A DNA stretch of 64,000 nucleotides from Cyanobacteria bacterium UBA3301 (GTDB lineage: Bacteria > Cyanobacteriota > Vampirovibrionia > Gastranaerophilales > Gastranaerophilaceae): NCBI GenBank assembly GCA_002361485.1, contig DESZ01000017.1, forward strand, positions 38,840-102,839. Direction: 5' to 3'. This document shows positions 39,401-45,107 of this stretch, piece by piece. Within the stretch, counting starts at the first letter, position 1. Each line of letters begins with the position of its first letter. Below the pieces are notes generated by a model. It was given only the letters and a program-made list of their open reading frames with translations, made no database searches and was not told the origin of the DNA. The position numbers and the translations under genes are program-made.

Positions 39401-42400
39401 CGTATCCGTGCGTATTAACATATGTTCCAAGTATACGGTCTGCATTTGTTGTAAATGTTTGTCCTCTGGTAATGCTAACTGGGATGTAGAAATCGACACC
39501 CACTTTGCCTGTTTCAGGGTTAACATAATTGTTATTCAAATGTTTTACAATTTCTACCCAACCGCTTGTTATTCCGCTTGTTGTAATATCATGCTTTAAT
39601 TGACTGTTTGCGGTCCACCAGTTAAGTAAAAGAGCACCGCCGCCGTTAACTTCAATATCACCGTTTAAATACGCTGCATCCGTACGGAACGAACCAGTTG
39701 TAACCAAAACTTTTTGATTGATATTGTTTCGCACATAAACAGTACCCGTATTTGTCAAATAACCTGTACCACTTACAGGAACTGTCAAATTCGAATTACT
39801 GTTGTTTAATTGCAAAATACCGTTATTAATAACATTCGGACTCTTTATATAATCACCATAGGATGTTAATCTGACACCACTGTTAATAGTAAGATTTTTG
39901 GCAGTGATAGTATTACCTATACTTGTGTTACCCTCAATATAAACATTACCGTTACCGTTAATCTGCCCCGGAGCCGCTTTATTACTTGTAGAACCACCCC
40001 CTGTAATGTGAAGTTCCCCGCCTTCTTCAACGGTTGTTTTAGATGTAGCTGATGATGTAGCATACAAATTGTTTGCATTTGTGGTAACTTTTGCCCCGTC
40101 CTTGATGTTTACTTGTCCATATACAGTAGCATTATAGGTAACATCACCAAGTATATTAATCTTTGAATATATAGATTGTGAAATAGCTTTTGTAACCGTA
40201 CCGCCTGTCAAGTTTAAGGTAACCGTCGGATAATCCGCACCTTCAGTTGCACTAATATTAATAGTATTCAACAAATCACTTGCATTTGCCGTCAAAGAAG
40301 AATTTGCAGCCATTGAAATGACGTTACTTATTTTTGAACCAGATTCATGGTCTAAAATAACATCCCCTCTGACAATGGTTGTTCCTGCACCGTTAAGGTT
40401 ATGTACTAAGGTTCCTGAGCCTAAATTCAAGGTACCTGCGTTTGATACATCACTTTTTAAACCTGCCGCAGTTACTTGTAAAGTTGAACCGCTTGCAATA
40501 TTTATACCGCCATCGCCTTGCAATATTGCGCCATCTGTTAATAACAAACTCGAATTATCGGTTACGTTTACAACATTTTGAACAACAGATGAATCATCAC
40601 TTAATGTCAAATTCTTTTTGACATTTAATGTACCGTCACCTGTAATACCTACATTTGACGTTACTTCGGTCTCGATATTCATTGTGCCGTTATTGACAAA
40701 TCCGTCTGAACCCGCAACACCCGAAACATCAATCGGTGTCGCACCCGTAAAGGTTATACTCGTATCCGATGCCGTCGCTTTGACTATCGCACCTTCGGCA
40801 TCCTTGTTTGAAGTTATATCGACTTCACGCAATATTAAATCCGTTCCGTCTTTATCCAATTCAAACAAAGTATGTTCGCCCGCATGAATTTTTGACCATT
40901 TTTCGGTTTCGTCATTATATTTACCGCGAACAGTCAATATTCCCGTTGCAGTCGAACCCAAATCCGCGCCAACTTCATATTCATCCGTTTCCAGCCTTGC
41001 CTGAAAAGTTCTGTCACCTATATCCGCTTGATTGACAAGTTTTAATGTGTCATCCGTTTTTCTCTCAGATAATACGGAATATTCGGTTTCCACAAAATAT
41101 TCGATACTGTCAGGAGTTGCTCTGCCGCTGGCTGATACAGCTCCGCGCAATCCTTCCGAGACTACATCCTTTTGGGTCTTTGTCATGTAATCTCTGTCCC
41201 AATAGGTTAACTTATCTATTTCTTCAGCTTTGTCATAATATTCGCCATGAGTTTCTTTTGCATATTGAGCTTTTAATGCATCACTTACAATCAATTGAAT
41301 TTCATCAGGTGCAGTCAATACTTGTACAACAGTACTAACCGTCGGCAAATCGCCAATTAAATTCAACTTGTCTACTACCAAAACGCCGGCAGAGCCCTGA
41401 CCCAATGTGAATGTGTCAGAAGTTTTGTTACCAAAATTAATATCTATATCGAATTTTGCGCTATTATCCGAACTCAAACTCAACCAATCATAATTTTTCA
41501 TGTCACTGTTCATTAAATTAATGTTGGTTGAACTTGCACTCATACGAGAATCAATAATGTCACCAAAGATATAAATATTACCTGTAGAATCACCGGTAAA
41601 AGTTGTTTTAAACCCTGAATCTCCGGCAATATTGTCATTTATAATAATTTTACCGTTGTCTGTAGCACTAAGAGTTAAGGTTTTATTTCTGCCTTCAACA
41701 TATATTGCTTCATTAGATTTTACACCGTTATTTATAACATAGTTGCCGGTAAATTCGGAAGTTTTGCCGTTATTTGCGGAAACCGTTAATCCTGAATTGG
41801 TATAAATTGCACCGCCATGCGCAACCCCGCCTGAACCCGCTGTCGCATAGTTGCCATAGAACGAATTGTTTTCAACAACCGCATTGAACGCATCATACAA
41901 AGCTCCGCCTAAAGCGCTTCCTGAAACAGTTCTTGCCGAGTTGCCCGTAAATACCGTGTCAGAAACCTTTAAATGCCCGCCATCTGCGTTATAAATTGCA
42001 CCGCCTCGAATTGCTCCGGCACCTGAATATGTACTGTTATTCAAAAATCTGCTGTCATGTAATGAAGTTATTGTTCCTTCATTACCTATTAAACCACCGT
42101 CAATATTTGCACTTTCGGATTGTATCAGGTTGCTTATAAAATCTGCCTGTATATCACCGACAGTTCCGTTTACTTGAATTAAACCGCCTGATAATGCAGT
42201 ATTAGTATTTACACCGTTGCCGAGAAATTCGGATTTTATTTCTCCGACTTCACCCAAACCTAAAACTTTTATTAAAGTTCCGTAAGTCGTCGCAGGCGCA
42301 TCTACATCAACATTGTTTGCGATAAATGATGAACTGACACTGCCTATTCTGGCTCCTGCTTCCGCCAATACAGAAGAATAGTTGAATGTATCCTGATTGT

Positions 42401-42998
42401 TAACACTCATTTCATTGCCAAAAAACTTGGAAGCAACCGCTTCTATTACACCCTTATTATCTATAGATGACTTTATATCCTGCCCGACATATATCTCATC
42501 TACCAGCGTTATTTCATCATCTGCACCATTTAGTATCGGTTTAACATAAGTTGAAGCATCATATTTTACGGTTAAAACACTCTCTGATTGATTGTCAGTC
42601 GTGACAAGTTTTACACCCTTTTCATCACGCGCCCATTTGTAATATTTTTCGTTTGTTCCCGTACCGTATACAGGATTTTTTAAACCGATTTCATAATAAT
42701 GAACATCATTATCAAGCTTATTAGGGTCGTAATACTTGACAACATTTGGCGCTAAATTATCGGGATCGGCAGGGGTAACTTCGGTAAATGTAAATTCACT
42801 CTGAGGATAAACGTCAGAAGCTGAGGTTAACATTATTCCGCTGTTATGCATAATATCAAGTGTCGGCTGAGGAGTTTCCGCAGCAAAAGCCGAAGGGTTA
42901 AACGCTTGGCACGCAACAAACAATGCCATCGGCAAAACACGTGACATTATATTACCATATGAGTTCTTTGAAGACTTAGAGCGTCTTTTGTTATTCAT
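24462..42998 (-). CDS. Giant autotransporter adhesin-like protein (6,178 aa)
   Basis: A single uninterrupted frame of 18,537 bp encodes a type V secretion protein. The N-terminus is a signal peptide with an extended basic start (NNKRRSKSSKNS), a hydrophobic core and AFA-AE cleavage near residue 40. The passenger has two Pmp-like tracts of FxxN and GGAI/L motifs (about residues 340-400 and 1,680-2,250). At least nine recurring modules (41.1-28.8 kb) carry an NDSI-GDTLxLxNQ-NVKITG pattern. An Asn/Thr-rich NNGTI region lies near residues 4,860-5,760. The C-terminal barrel spans about residues 5,885-6,143, from AMWTKPYTTF to GFRWNIG, followed by 35 basic residues. A strong promoter lies 50 bp upstream. 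It is probably an adhesin, but no ligand can be named. Confidence 0.93.
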   Translation of the reverse strand: MNNKRRSKSSKNSYGNIMSRVLPMALFVACQAFNPSAFAAETPQPTLDIMHNSGIMLTSASDVYPQSEFTFTEVTPADPDNLAPNVVKYYDPNKLDNDVHYYEIGLKNPVYGTGTNEKYYKWARDEKGVKLVTTDNQSESVLTVKYDASTYVKPILNGADDEITLVDEIYVGQDIKSSIDNKGVIEAVASKFFGNEMSVNNQDTFNYSSVLAEAGARIGSVSSSFIANNVDVDAPATTYGTLIKVLGLGEVGEIKSEFLGNGVNTNTALSGGLIQVNGTVGDIQADFISNLIQSESANIDGGLIGNEGTITSLHDSRFLNNSTYSGAGAIRGGAIYNADGGHLKVSDTVFTGNSARTVSGSALGGALYDAFNAVVENNSFYGNYATAGSGGVAHGGAIYTNSGLTVSANNGKTSEFTGNYVINNGVKSNEAIYVEGRNKTLTLSATDNGKIIINDNIAGDSGFKTTFTGDSTGNIYIFGDIIDSRMSASSTNINLMNSDMKNYDWLSLSSDNSAKFDIDINFGNKTSDTFTLGQGSAGVLVVDKLNLIGDLPTVSTVVQVLTAPDEIQLIVSDALKAQYAKETHGEYYDKAEEIDKLTYWDRDYMTKTQKDVVSEGLRGAVSASGRATPDSIEYFVETEYSVLSERKTDDTLKLVNQADIGDRTFQARLETDEYEVGADLGSTATGILTVRGKYNDETEKWSKIHAGEHTLFELDKDGTDLILREVDITSNKDAEGAIVKATASDTSITFTGATPIDVSGVAGSDGFVNNGTMNIETEVTSNVGITGDGTLNVKKNLTLSDDSSVVQNVVNVTDNSSLLLTDGAILQGDGGINIASGSTLQVTAAGLKSDVSNAGTLNLGSGTLVHNLNGAGTTIVRGDVILDHESGSKISNVISMAANSSLTANASDLLNTINISATEGADYPTVTLNLTGGTVTKAISQSIYSKINILGDVTYNATVYGQVNIKDGAKVTTNANNLYATSSATSKTTVEEGGELHITGGGSTSNKAAPGQINGNGNVYIEGNTSIGNTITAKNLTINSGVRLTSYGDYIKSPNVINNGILQLNNSNSNLTVPVSGTGYLTNTGTVYVRNNINQKVLVTTGSFRTDAAYLNGDIEVNGGGALLLNWWTANSQLKHDITTSGITSGWVEIVKHLNNNYVNPETGKVGVDFYIPVSITRGQTFTTNADRILGTYVNTHGYDTAAILQLTGGTMNAAVISDGTLRIATGAEVTANKYVTAAIQVYTDALLKIDADNVRNDVTLSQNGTIRLGDGTIARTINGATGLTEIAGDVTLSGRRIYSPVDVLDTGTFHAPLEFLFSSINNDGNFYTHGDLDKTITGTGTTYINDAISLSGDGGIATTGKFNLNNGSLSAAGYGTEYTLGTAKGTGNLSLNIDAVANKSQSFLLNEDSDGIFRLTSAWVNRSNRVAGETDIIQILKGGTVGDTDFSRLVLVPREGEDKLYSSYQDKVDTYDDVAADTYYDAQFGMHTDYYTVYSSVVLATTDTPDDSIKWTVDRIDYDDSVYHGGDLLSMWNQYNAGSTEKFFRFRTENDVYKSTEVPGTQASGVENIIGVSSVNDETGEVTRSKINIGYDTKIVDGVEVETVTHREGINVGSGSTFNISNIEFLNGYKNILTSDGGKFGNIDPDTHEATGGIVNTTFDNVTIDESGTDNFSAYLVNLTGATVSQIKDSSFSNNTIKYTNSDTVYYNPSMTGAVLHLDNTKVGDTYTVEVPTYDEEGNPVTDGEGNPVMTTETRYTGGIINSVFSNNTSTLTGSKSNVLNNTSALRLDNSEISQIVGSKFNNNSNKFTAQTTQGYGIGLYSNNSTIHQILNTEFIGNTTTSGYQPQGIAALFTGGTVVDSFKDSVVKDNKGTGANYTFATVQVSGSSLIKEIDNVLFENNYADYAGALSVSNGSIGTIKNSTFKGNHSYYDGGALRVANPATVNLITDTLFEGNYSSNRSGGGAISLVTNNSKITTIQNTTFKGNHAAAVGNVACGGAIYMNNGVTLSNILDSTFEGNYITQTNGYSVYGGAIGKAYGVISNIKGSVNDDGSINYTLFKDNYVYHGTNNSQFARGGAIYQAGVGSIGNIQYVKFDGNYAKHSGGNQHIYGGAIFSGSPITKIADSIFENNYVQHTSTGNYYAYGGGIFIDNTKLGELSNTTFKNNKAIASGGTAMGGALFLSGASGRITTFKNNLFENNSTVSTSANAYGGALYLNTNTAITNGIVNSRFINNSVTTNRTAAATSSYGWASGGAIRSCINLKIIATGENGLTEFTGNTATYQGQTFSSAIDMVTHNTTLTLQADTGGHILMNDRITGFGFIEGITDVNHWTDRRYNAVLTGDYDSKISLFADILGGDVTSNTGVNITTANDTPYDYHFNSWTSTNDAKWTIDVDFNNETADNFSMNEASSGRVYIDYLNILANKDDFATVQVLKTINDNIQLELNPEHINIVEDVRGSLGATVYNDEIYHQTEGYALATTDTTNDSITQLVNKDYDTLRIIGESRNNEIRNFNFRTDDEYTVTEDLTPLYSGEFSINGTEDGSVINSDGHKLFTVNKPTTFNINNVKITGTEDVIDVTDSTATVNLNNAYIDGNINSEDVFTLNIQGDKRTTITGDVSGANAKLASGELVIGATTMKDTTRFDVDGGTLRMDNDTVEDYQMSRLTSANAVKYNIDMDLNAQKADNITVSNTRSSGTVTIDNINFLNGSINTTNFVTQVLKGNTDELQLALSENVQRVRLSDLTRNEADAIREVTGFNDKYYNRTREGILWGDAYLATTQNTNDSIGLNVTQAWNDYTTIAGVLGDTLTLVNQSDLEERTFESYDAEDVYVLTDDLGTTNEGIMNINGLINGDEQSTIDLANHDGFVVGENTTLNINNTRITGAGSDDIITVTDSDAKVTIGGANLDGNITGTEHFNLELSGVDTTTLNGTVNNADVNLTKGGLIFNPNTFASDNTNLVTDGGYIYMNNDEIEEYTISNLTAGDKTKYAIDIDLSERETDTIVAYGGTGIIPLDEFNIIGRVQNISIDDEYVIQILKTDSDDLQLQFSETVASQLDGDYHLGDNHIILSTDEIDPHTMWTDEYFQTEQDYEVWGRMALGTTDTENDSLKLYRMRTVTGEQRYKLGDTLKLLSRADIGDREFVFEDSSNIYHLSDNLNEVATGKIDVKGVAGLDGEGNPQVSTINMHKYSGWELDKDTELNISDVKFTNLAYKNNALLKVTNADAVVNLDNVSMDTTKSSYGISNAGTINATDGDVYLTTSVTGTGSFNVTGANTVIAGNSSIIQSAINVTDGSLTMTDGSVRGALSIGQNGTATVNTQGINQTVANEGTLNLKKDGTLIQNVTGNGTTNITANIVNGADIENDVHIAEGAEFSTARENVSGSIDNASKLNLSGTMSDVITGNGVTKVISSLNMHDGSGIVGTLNANNGNISTQDGVIDADINIGTLTGDATYSIDVLAAGTQSSADKFIVGNTSSGKILLDSVNFVTGSVLDSTFKAQIVDTNGTDDVYVQLSDTLKEQRFFAGRTARPEEEEVNRITAYTRLYHTLERGGDLYGNLVESTTSTTNDSISIVIKDEYTVWDADDQRTETGLLGDTLALWNQLDTTQEKQFTFDAAETYKVGENFASVTGVGETKGDKVSVLGVTDGNNKSTIDLDGKTGFELKNATDFTLSDVKLTGNQTALVTVSNEAAKVTLTDAYIDGNIVGEEHFATTINGTGVTTINGTVTNTDATLASGTLKINTDTFADTNDSLTTTSNATVDLTNGAAGDTYIINKLTSNNLAKWNIDVAVNNEHDFTNDIINAVSADSSGIVKIDNLNITAGGFNTIPEDMRGKTFIMQILKAQNNNIQLDLSDYVKQQQLGNTDYLLAETYSGATEEAVAQHTQFDKDYMRTHTYLDTFGRLGLATKDTTNDSIGITINSSANRYEYEKIDDTLYLVNTAQINERTFDFVTKDDIYVATKDLGTTATGEFSVNGVFADGVRSTINGTDAENTKHNLFKLADEQTLNLNNVKITGANSVAELTDEDAVLNLKNVEISGNTNGITNTSGKVNLTGTNVIANNITGAGNTEVKLGTTEFSGNTSITQTAISVTGGRLTMADGLVNGALSVSDGAFATVNVEGIDHAVANEGDLTFKKDGTLAYDVTGGGTTNINGTIVNGANIANNVKVLTGAEFTTSRQAVGGTIDNANLLNLSGTLSDRITGNGITNVNQALNMYDGAGIVGTLNANNGVISTQDTKISNFNIGTLTGNGSYAIDITSTGSADKFVAGADSSGKVAITGLNFLDSQNLNPNFKAQVINSASNGNLYLELSDEIKAQKYFAGRTSRDEEDTVNRITAYTELYKTYERGGDLKGTLVEATTNTTNDSIALEVKDEYTVWDTTRTQTGLMGDTLALWNQLDTNEVKQFTFDTAATYKVGENYPSVTGVGETKGTDVSIIGVTNGANKSTVDLNCKTGFELANATEFTLDNVKLTGNETALVNVSNTGAKINIKDSYVDGNITGSAKYTVDINGTATSTINGTIANADTTLTSGTLKINTNTFAATTDTLTTTEDATVDLSDNHAGDEFVINKLTSDTDAKWVIDVDVTNKLADKIQTTSADSSGKVLLNNLNITLGSFDDIPEDMRGKEFIVQVLKAQNGDIQLDLSDYVKSQLGDKNYLIARGIIDSVDEEIKQHTQFDYEYKHTDTWGDDYGKLRLATKDTTNDSIGITFDHRQATDIVSKLDDTLYLVNTAQIDDRTFDFVTKDDTYVATKDLGTTATGEFSVNGVFADGVRSTINGTDSENTKHNLFKLADEQTLNLNNVKITGANSVAELTDEDAVLNLKNVEISGNTNGITNTSGKVNLTGTNVIANNITGSGDTNLKSGSTTNKATIEQGTFTIEDAAAQLTNEGTIKAEFDNTIGADVTNKNSIVANGGSNAGAVTGAGTFANTQGNTFVNNGTITQTTVTNDGTWTNNNDIIASISNKSNGEMTSNADNLKGAVTNAGHVILTGGTTQNNYGGASTGTVEVTGDLTVNKTISGNELKLTDGVTQLTKDGSINGAKQLTANGGTLSIKDDYIGENPVDLGKVVLDKNLDLYIDADFATEKADVISASKGVVQGTDAQDNKNHILINNINIMSDAIEKMSMYVDVVDDTLRNKDYVALGSNVEATVLYSNPENGGKDSFLVTYDDQRGQLLAEYSTLPVAVSSDTKQKVYAMNDDEEVGDLGELHGNSLSISGNGHKVTGEGDSEGITVNKDQTLSVNNVDEYSGFDTAINNNGGSVNVRNTDFTDNTTDIANNKDSDGNGGNLVLEGEDNIDSIKGDGTTKISSYTDGTTTVNADVTINDTLEQDKVQIDANNELTTKGTTEVGTLDNAGTYNNEGDATISDALNNTGAINNGTEDSNATLTLNGEDMNIGGTVNNADGSEITIDGDGTTTLSANTTNNGDLNIDSDTNITGKITGTSGTTTVGSDAKVNVSEKVEQDSIVNNGELTSKADNLIANSEIDNEGKLNLTGGENKNTITGDGTTTFTGNSKNSGDITQKSVVNDGTLVNNSNIKTTDGLTNNSDAKLTNNGTVDGDLINNGTAINNGSIKGDVINNNGANLTNNSKLDTKLTNDGKVTNKGVITAVVENLSNGEITTKIATLTSDSINNDGTIKYVDSGATVVDVKGNGRVELRNENNGTVVLNNNLDNNTLALYNGTLVFGNQKEVAGFEANGGNIHSGNGKIDTINLGNVTINKKTGLKLDFRLDDESSDKFLNNGVTNNGGSINVTGVNITGKTTKDYIRVHLGDTTTLGRKNVTSDTFKLPRILTPIRYLDGNVSGGWLTYAGTGNQYRDFNPAVMASSVAQQIGGFLTQSQTLQDSFFHMNRYTKYTSSQRMAAETINTYALSEGAPVYRTSAIPETSQAMWTKPYTTFEKVKLKGGPGVSNVAYGALYGGDTDLYNLKHGYKGVVSAFVGYNGNHMSYDGISMNQQGGTLGVTGTLYKGNFFTGLTLSAGASAAEAYTMYGNDNFAMLTAGIANKTGYNWEIKGGKVIVQPSLYTGYTFVNTFDYTNAAGVRIDSDPLNTIQLIPGVKVIGNTKTGWQPYAGIDMVWNIYAGGNHVTASQTALPQLSVKPYVQYGVGIQKSWSDKFTAFFQTMLRNGGRNGIVLQAGFRWNIGKDPSKTKVERNKSNQNKKVIKSIDSVSSKQNNSKNI
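28431..28838 (-). repeat. Near-identical internal repeat in autotransporter, copy 2
   Basis: About 408 bp that match 30801-31208 almost base for base, in register with a constant offset of 2,370. It encodes the DDTLYLVNTAQI-to-VIANNITG stretch. A handful of differences are seen by eye, far fewer than in the flanks. Confidence 0.85.
30801..31208 (-). repeat. Near-identical internal repeat in autotransporter, copy 1
   Basis: This is the partner of 28431-28838 in the same orientation and frame. It encodes the DDTLYLVNTAQI-to-VIANNITG stretch. High identity limited to this patch suggests recent recombination or gene conversion. Confidence 0.85.
36250..37950 (-). repeat. Pmp-like FxxN / GGAI repeat tract in autotransporter
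   Basis: In this part of the passenger, short units such as STFKGNHSYYDGGALRV, SIFENNYVQHTS plus YGGGIF, and NNLFENNSTVSTSANAYGGALY repeat about a dozen times. FxxN and GGA(I/L) motifs are the hallmark of chlamydial polymorphic membrane proteins and fold as a parallel beta-helix. Confidence 0.75.
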
Positions 42999-43047
42999 AT
43001 TTCCGGAACTTATCCTCTTTTAAATTCAACCATGGTTATATATAGTA

Positions 43048-43076
43048 ATTATATATTATATTTTTAGGAATTTCAA
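43048..43076 (-). promoter_or_regulatory. Sigma70-type promoter of the giant autotransporter
   Basis: TTGAAA (43071-43076) and TATAAT (43048-43053) are spaced by 17 bp on the minus strand, giving a leader of about 42 nt before the ATG at 42998. AGAGGA and GGAA lie in the leader. Confidence 0.75.
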
Positions 43077-43229
43077 CCTTAAAACATTTCGTAACATAAC
43101 AAATACGAAAAAAAACATCTGTTTGTAGGATAAATTCAGGGTGTAAAGATTTGTAAAATTATAAAAACATTGAGCGTTTTGTTAAAATGTTACCTAAAAT
43201 TTAATAAATTTTTGGGTTATAATCGGTTT

Positions 43230-44267
43230 ATGAAATCTGTTCAATTTTACGAACCAAAAGTTATAAAATGCGAAGATGTTCCGATAAAACCGCCACAAGA
43301 TGGTGAAGTTGTCGTAAAAATCATGTCTGCTCTGACTTGCGGGACTGATGTAAAAACATACAGACGCGGTCATCCTGTGTTGATAAAAGAAACCCCGTCA
43401 GGATTCGGACATGAATTTTCGGGAGTAATAGATAAATTAGGCAAAGGCGTTGAGGGTTTTAAAGTTGGCGATAGAATTGTTGCTGCAAATTCAGCTCCTT
43501 GCGGAAAATGTTTTTATTGCAGAAGAGAAGAATACAATTTGTGCGAAAATTTGGATTTATTAAATGGAGCTTATGCACAATATATAACAGTTCCAGCCCG
43601 CATAGTCAAAAAAAATATGTTGATTTTGCCAGAGCATTTGAGTTTTGATAAAGCTGCTTTTTGCGAACCTTTAGCAAATGTCGTTCACGGCGCATACAGA
43701 ACAGGTATAAAAGAAGGGCAAAGTGTCGGAATTATCGGAATAGGTCCGATTGGCTTAATGTTTGCCAGAGTTGCAAAACTTATGGGCGCAAGAGTAATCG
43801 TCGCAGGAAGAAACCCAATGAAATTAAAAATGGCGGAAGATTTTGCACACGCTGATGAAATAATTGATTTGAAAAAATACCCGAACCCTGAAAAAATATT
43901 TAAAGATTTTTCAGATGAAGGCAAAGGTCTGGATATTGCAATAGAATGTGTCGGATTGCCCGAAATTTGGGAACAAATATTCTCTTGTGTTCGTAAAGGC
44001 GGTACTGTACATTTCTTCGGCGGTTGTAAATCAGGTTCAAAAGTTTGCTTTGATACTACAAAAATGCACTATGGCGATATTAAAATGATGAGCGTTTTTC
44101 ATCATACACCTGAATATTTCAGAAAAGCTCTTGAACTTATATCTTCAGGCAAAATTGAAGTTGAAAAACTCATAACAGATACCCTGCCTTTAGAAAAAGT
44201 TGAATACGCAATGCAACAACATATTGAAGGTAAAGCAATAAAATTTCTTATAAAACCTTGGGGATAA
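43230..44267 (+). CDS. Zinc-dependent alcohol/polyol dehydrogenase (MDR family)
   Basis: I start at ATG 43230 (345 residues), since the longer frame adds 20 residues before the normal KSVQFYEP start. The protein oxidises a secondary alcohol or polyol with NAD(P). Catalytic zinc ligands are C in ALTCGTDVKTY, the H-E pair in GFGHEFSG, and E in CEPLANVVHG. The structural zinc cysteines are CGKCFYCRREEYNLC. The Rossmann motif is GIIGIGPIGLMFA. The CGTDV form resembles threonine/sorbitol-dehydrogenase-type members; the substrate is not clear. A TATAAT lies only 6 nt before the ATG and no ribosome site is seen, so the mRNA may be leaderless. A strong terminator follows. Confidence 0.82.
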   Translation: MKSVQFYEPKVIKCEDVPIKPPQDGEVVVKIMSALTCGTDVKTYRRGHPVLIKETPSGFGHEFSGVIDKLGKGVEGFKVGDRIVAANSAPCGKCFYCRREEYNLCENLDLLNGAYAQYITVPARIVKKNMLILPEHLSFDKAAFCEPLANVVHGAYRTGIKEGQSVGIIGIGPIGLMFARVAKLMGARVIVAGRNPMKLKMAEDFAHADEIIDLKKYPNPEKIFKDFSDEGKGLDIAIECVGLPEIWEQIFSCVRKGGTVHFFGGCKSGSKVCFDTTKMHYGDIKMMSVFHHTPEYFRKALELISSGKIEVEKLITDTLPLEKVEYAMQQHIEGKAIKFLIKPWG

Positions 44268-44300
44268 AAAAGCTGCGGTAAAAAATTACCACAGCTTTTT
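44267..44300. terminator. Rho-independent terminator, bidirectional
   Basis: AAAAAGCTGCGGTAA and TTACCACAGCTTTTT form a long stem with one mismatch (C/A) and a short A-rich loop. T-runs on both strands let it serve the dehydrogenase and the convergent aquaporin gene. Confidence 0.85.
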
Positions 44301-44335
44301 AGTTTTTAGATCAGGTGAAACCCGACACAATAAAA

Positions 44336-44983
<648 letters not shown>

Positions 44984-45056
44984 CTAATTTCTACTATAAC
45001 TATAACGACCGAAATTATTTTACAATATTTTTTCAAATTTGTAAAATATGTTGAAT

Positions 45057-45089
45057 AAAAAAATCCTTCATCAGGAGGTGAAGGATTTT
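45057..45089 (-). terminator. Rho-independent terminator of the EF-hand gene
   Basis: AAATCCTTCA and TGAAGGATTT form a perfect stem around TCAGGAGG. On the minus strand it is followed by seven T. It lies 19 bp after the stop codon of the gene at 45108. Confidence 0.85.
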
Positions 45090-45107
45090 CTATAAAAATT
45101 TTTACTG

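Noticed and set aside
24851..41338. Many plus-strand ORFs of 60-157 codons antisense to the autotransporter
   Set aside because: All are shadows of the biased codon use in the giant gene. None has a ribosome site and family, and duplicates among them follow the gene's own internal repeats.
24462..42998. Possibility that the repeats form a CRISPR array
   Set aside because: The repeats are long, diverged, in frame and coding. There is no pattern of short identical repeats with unique spacers, and no cas gene in the window.
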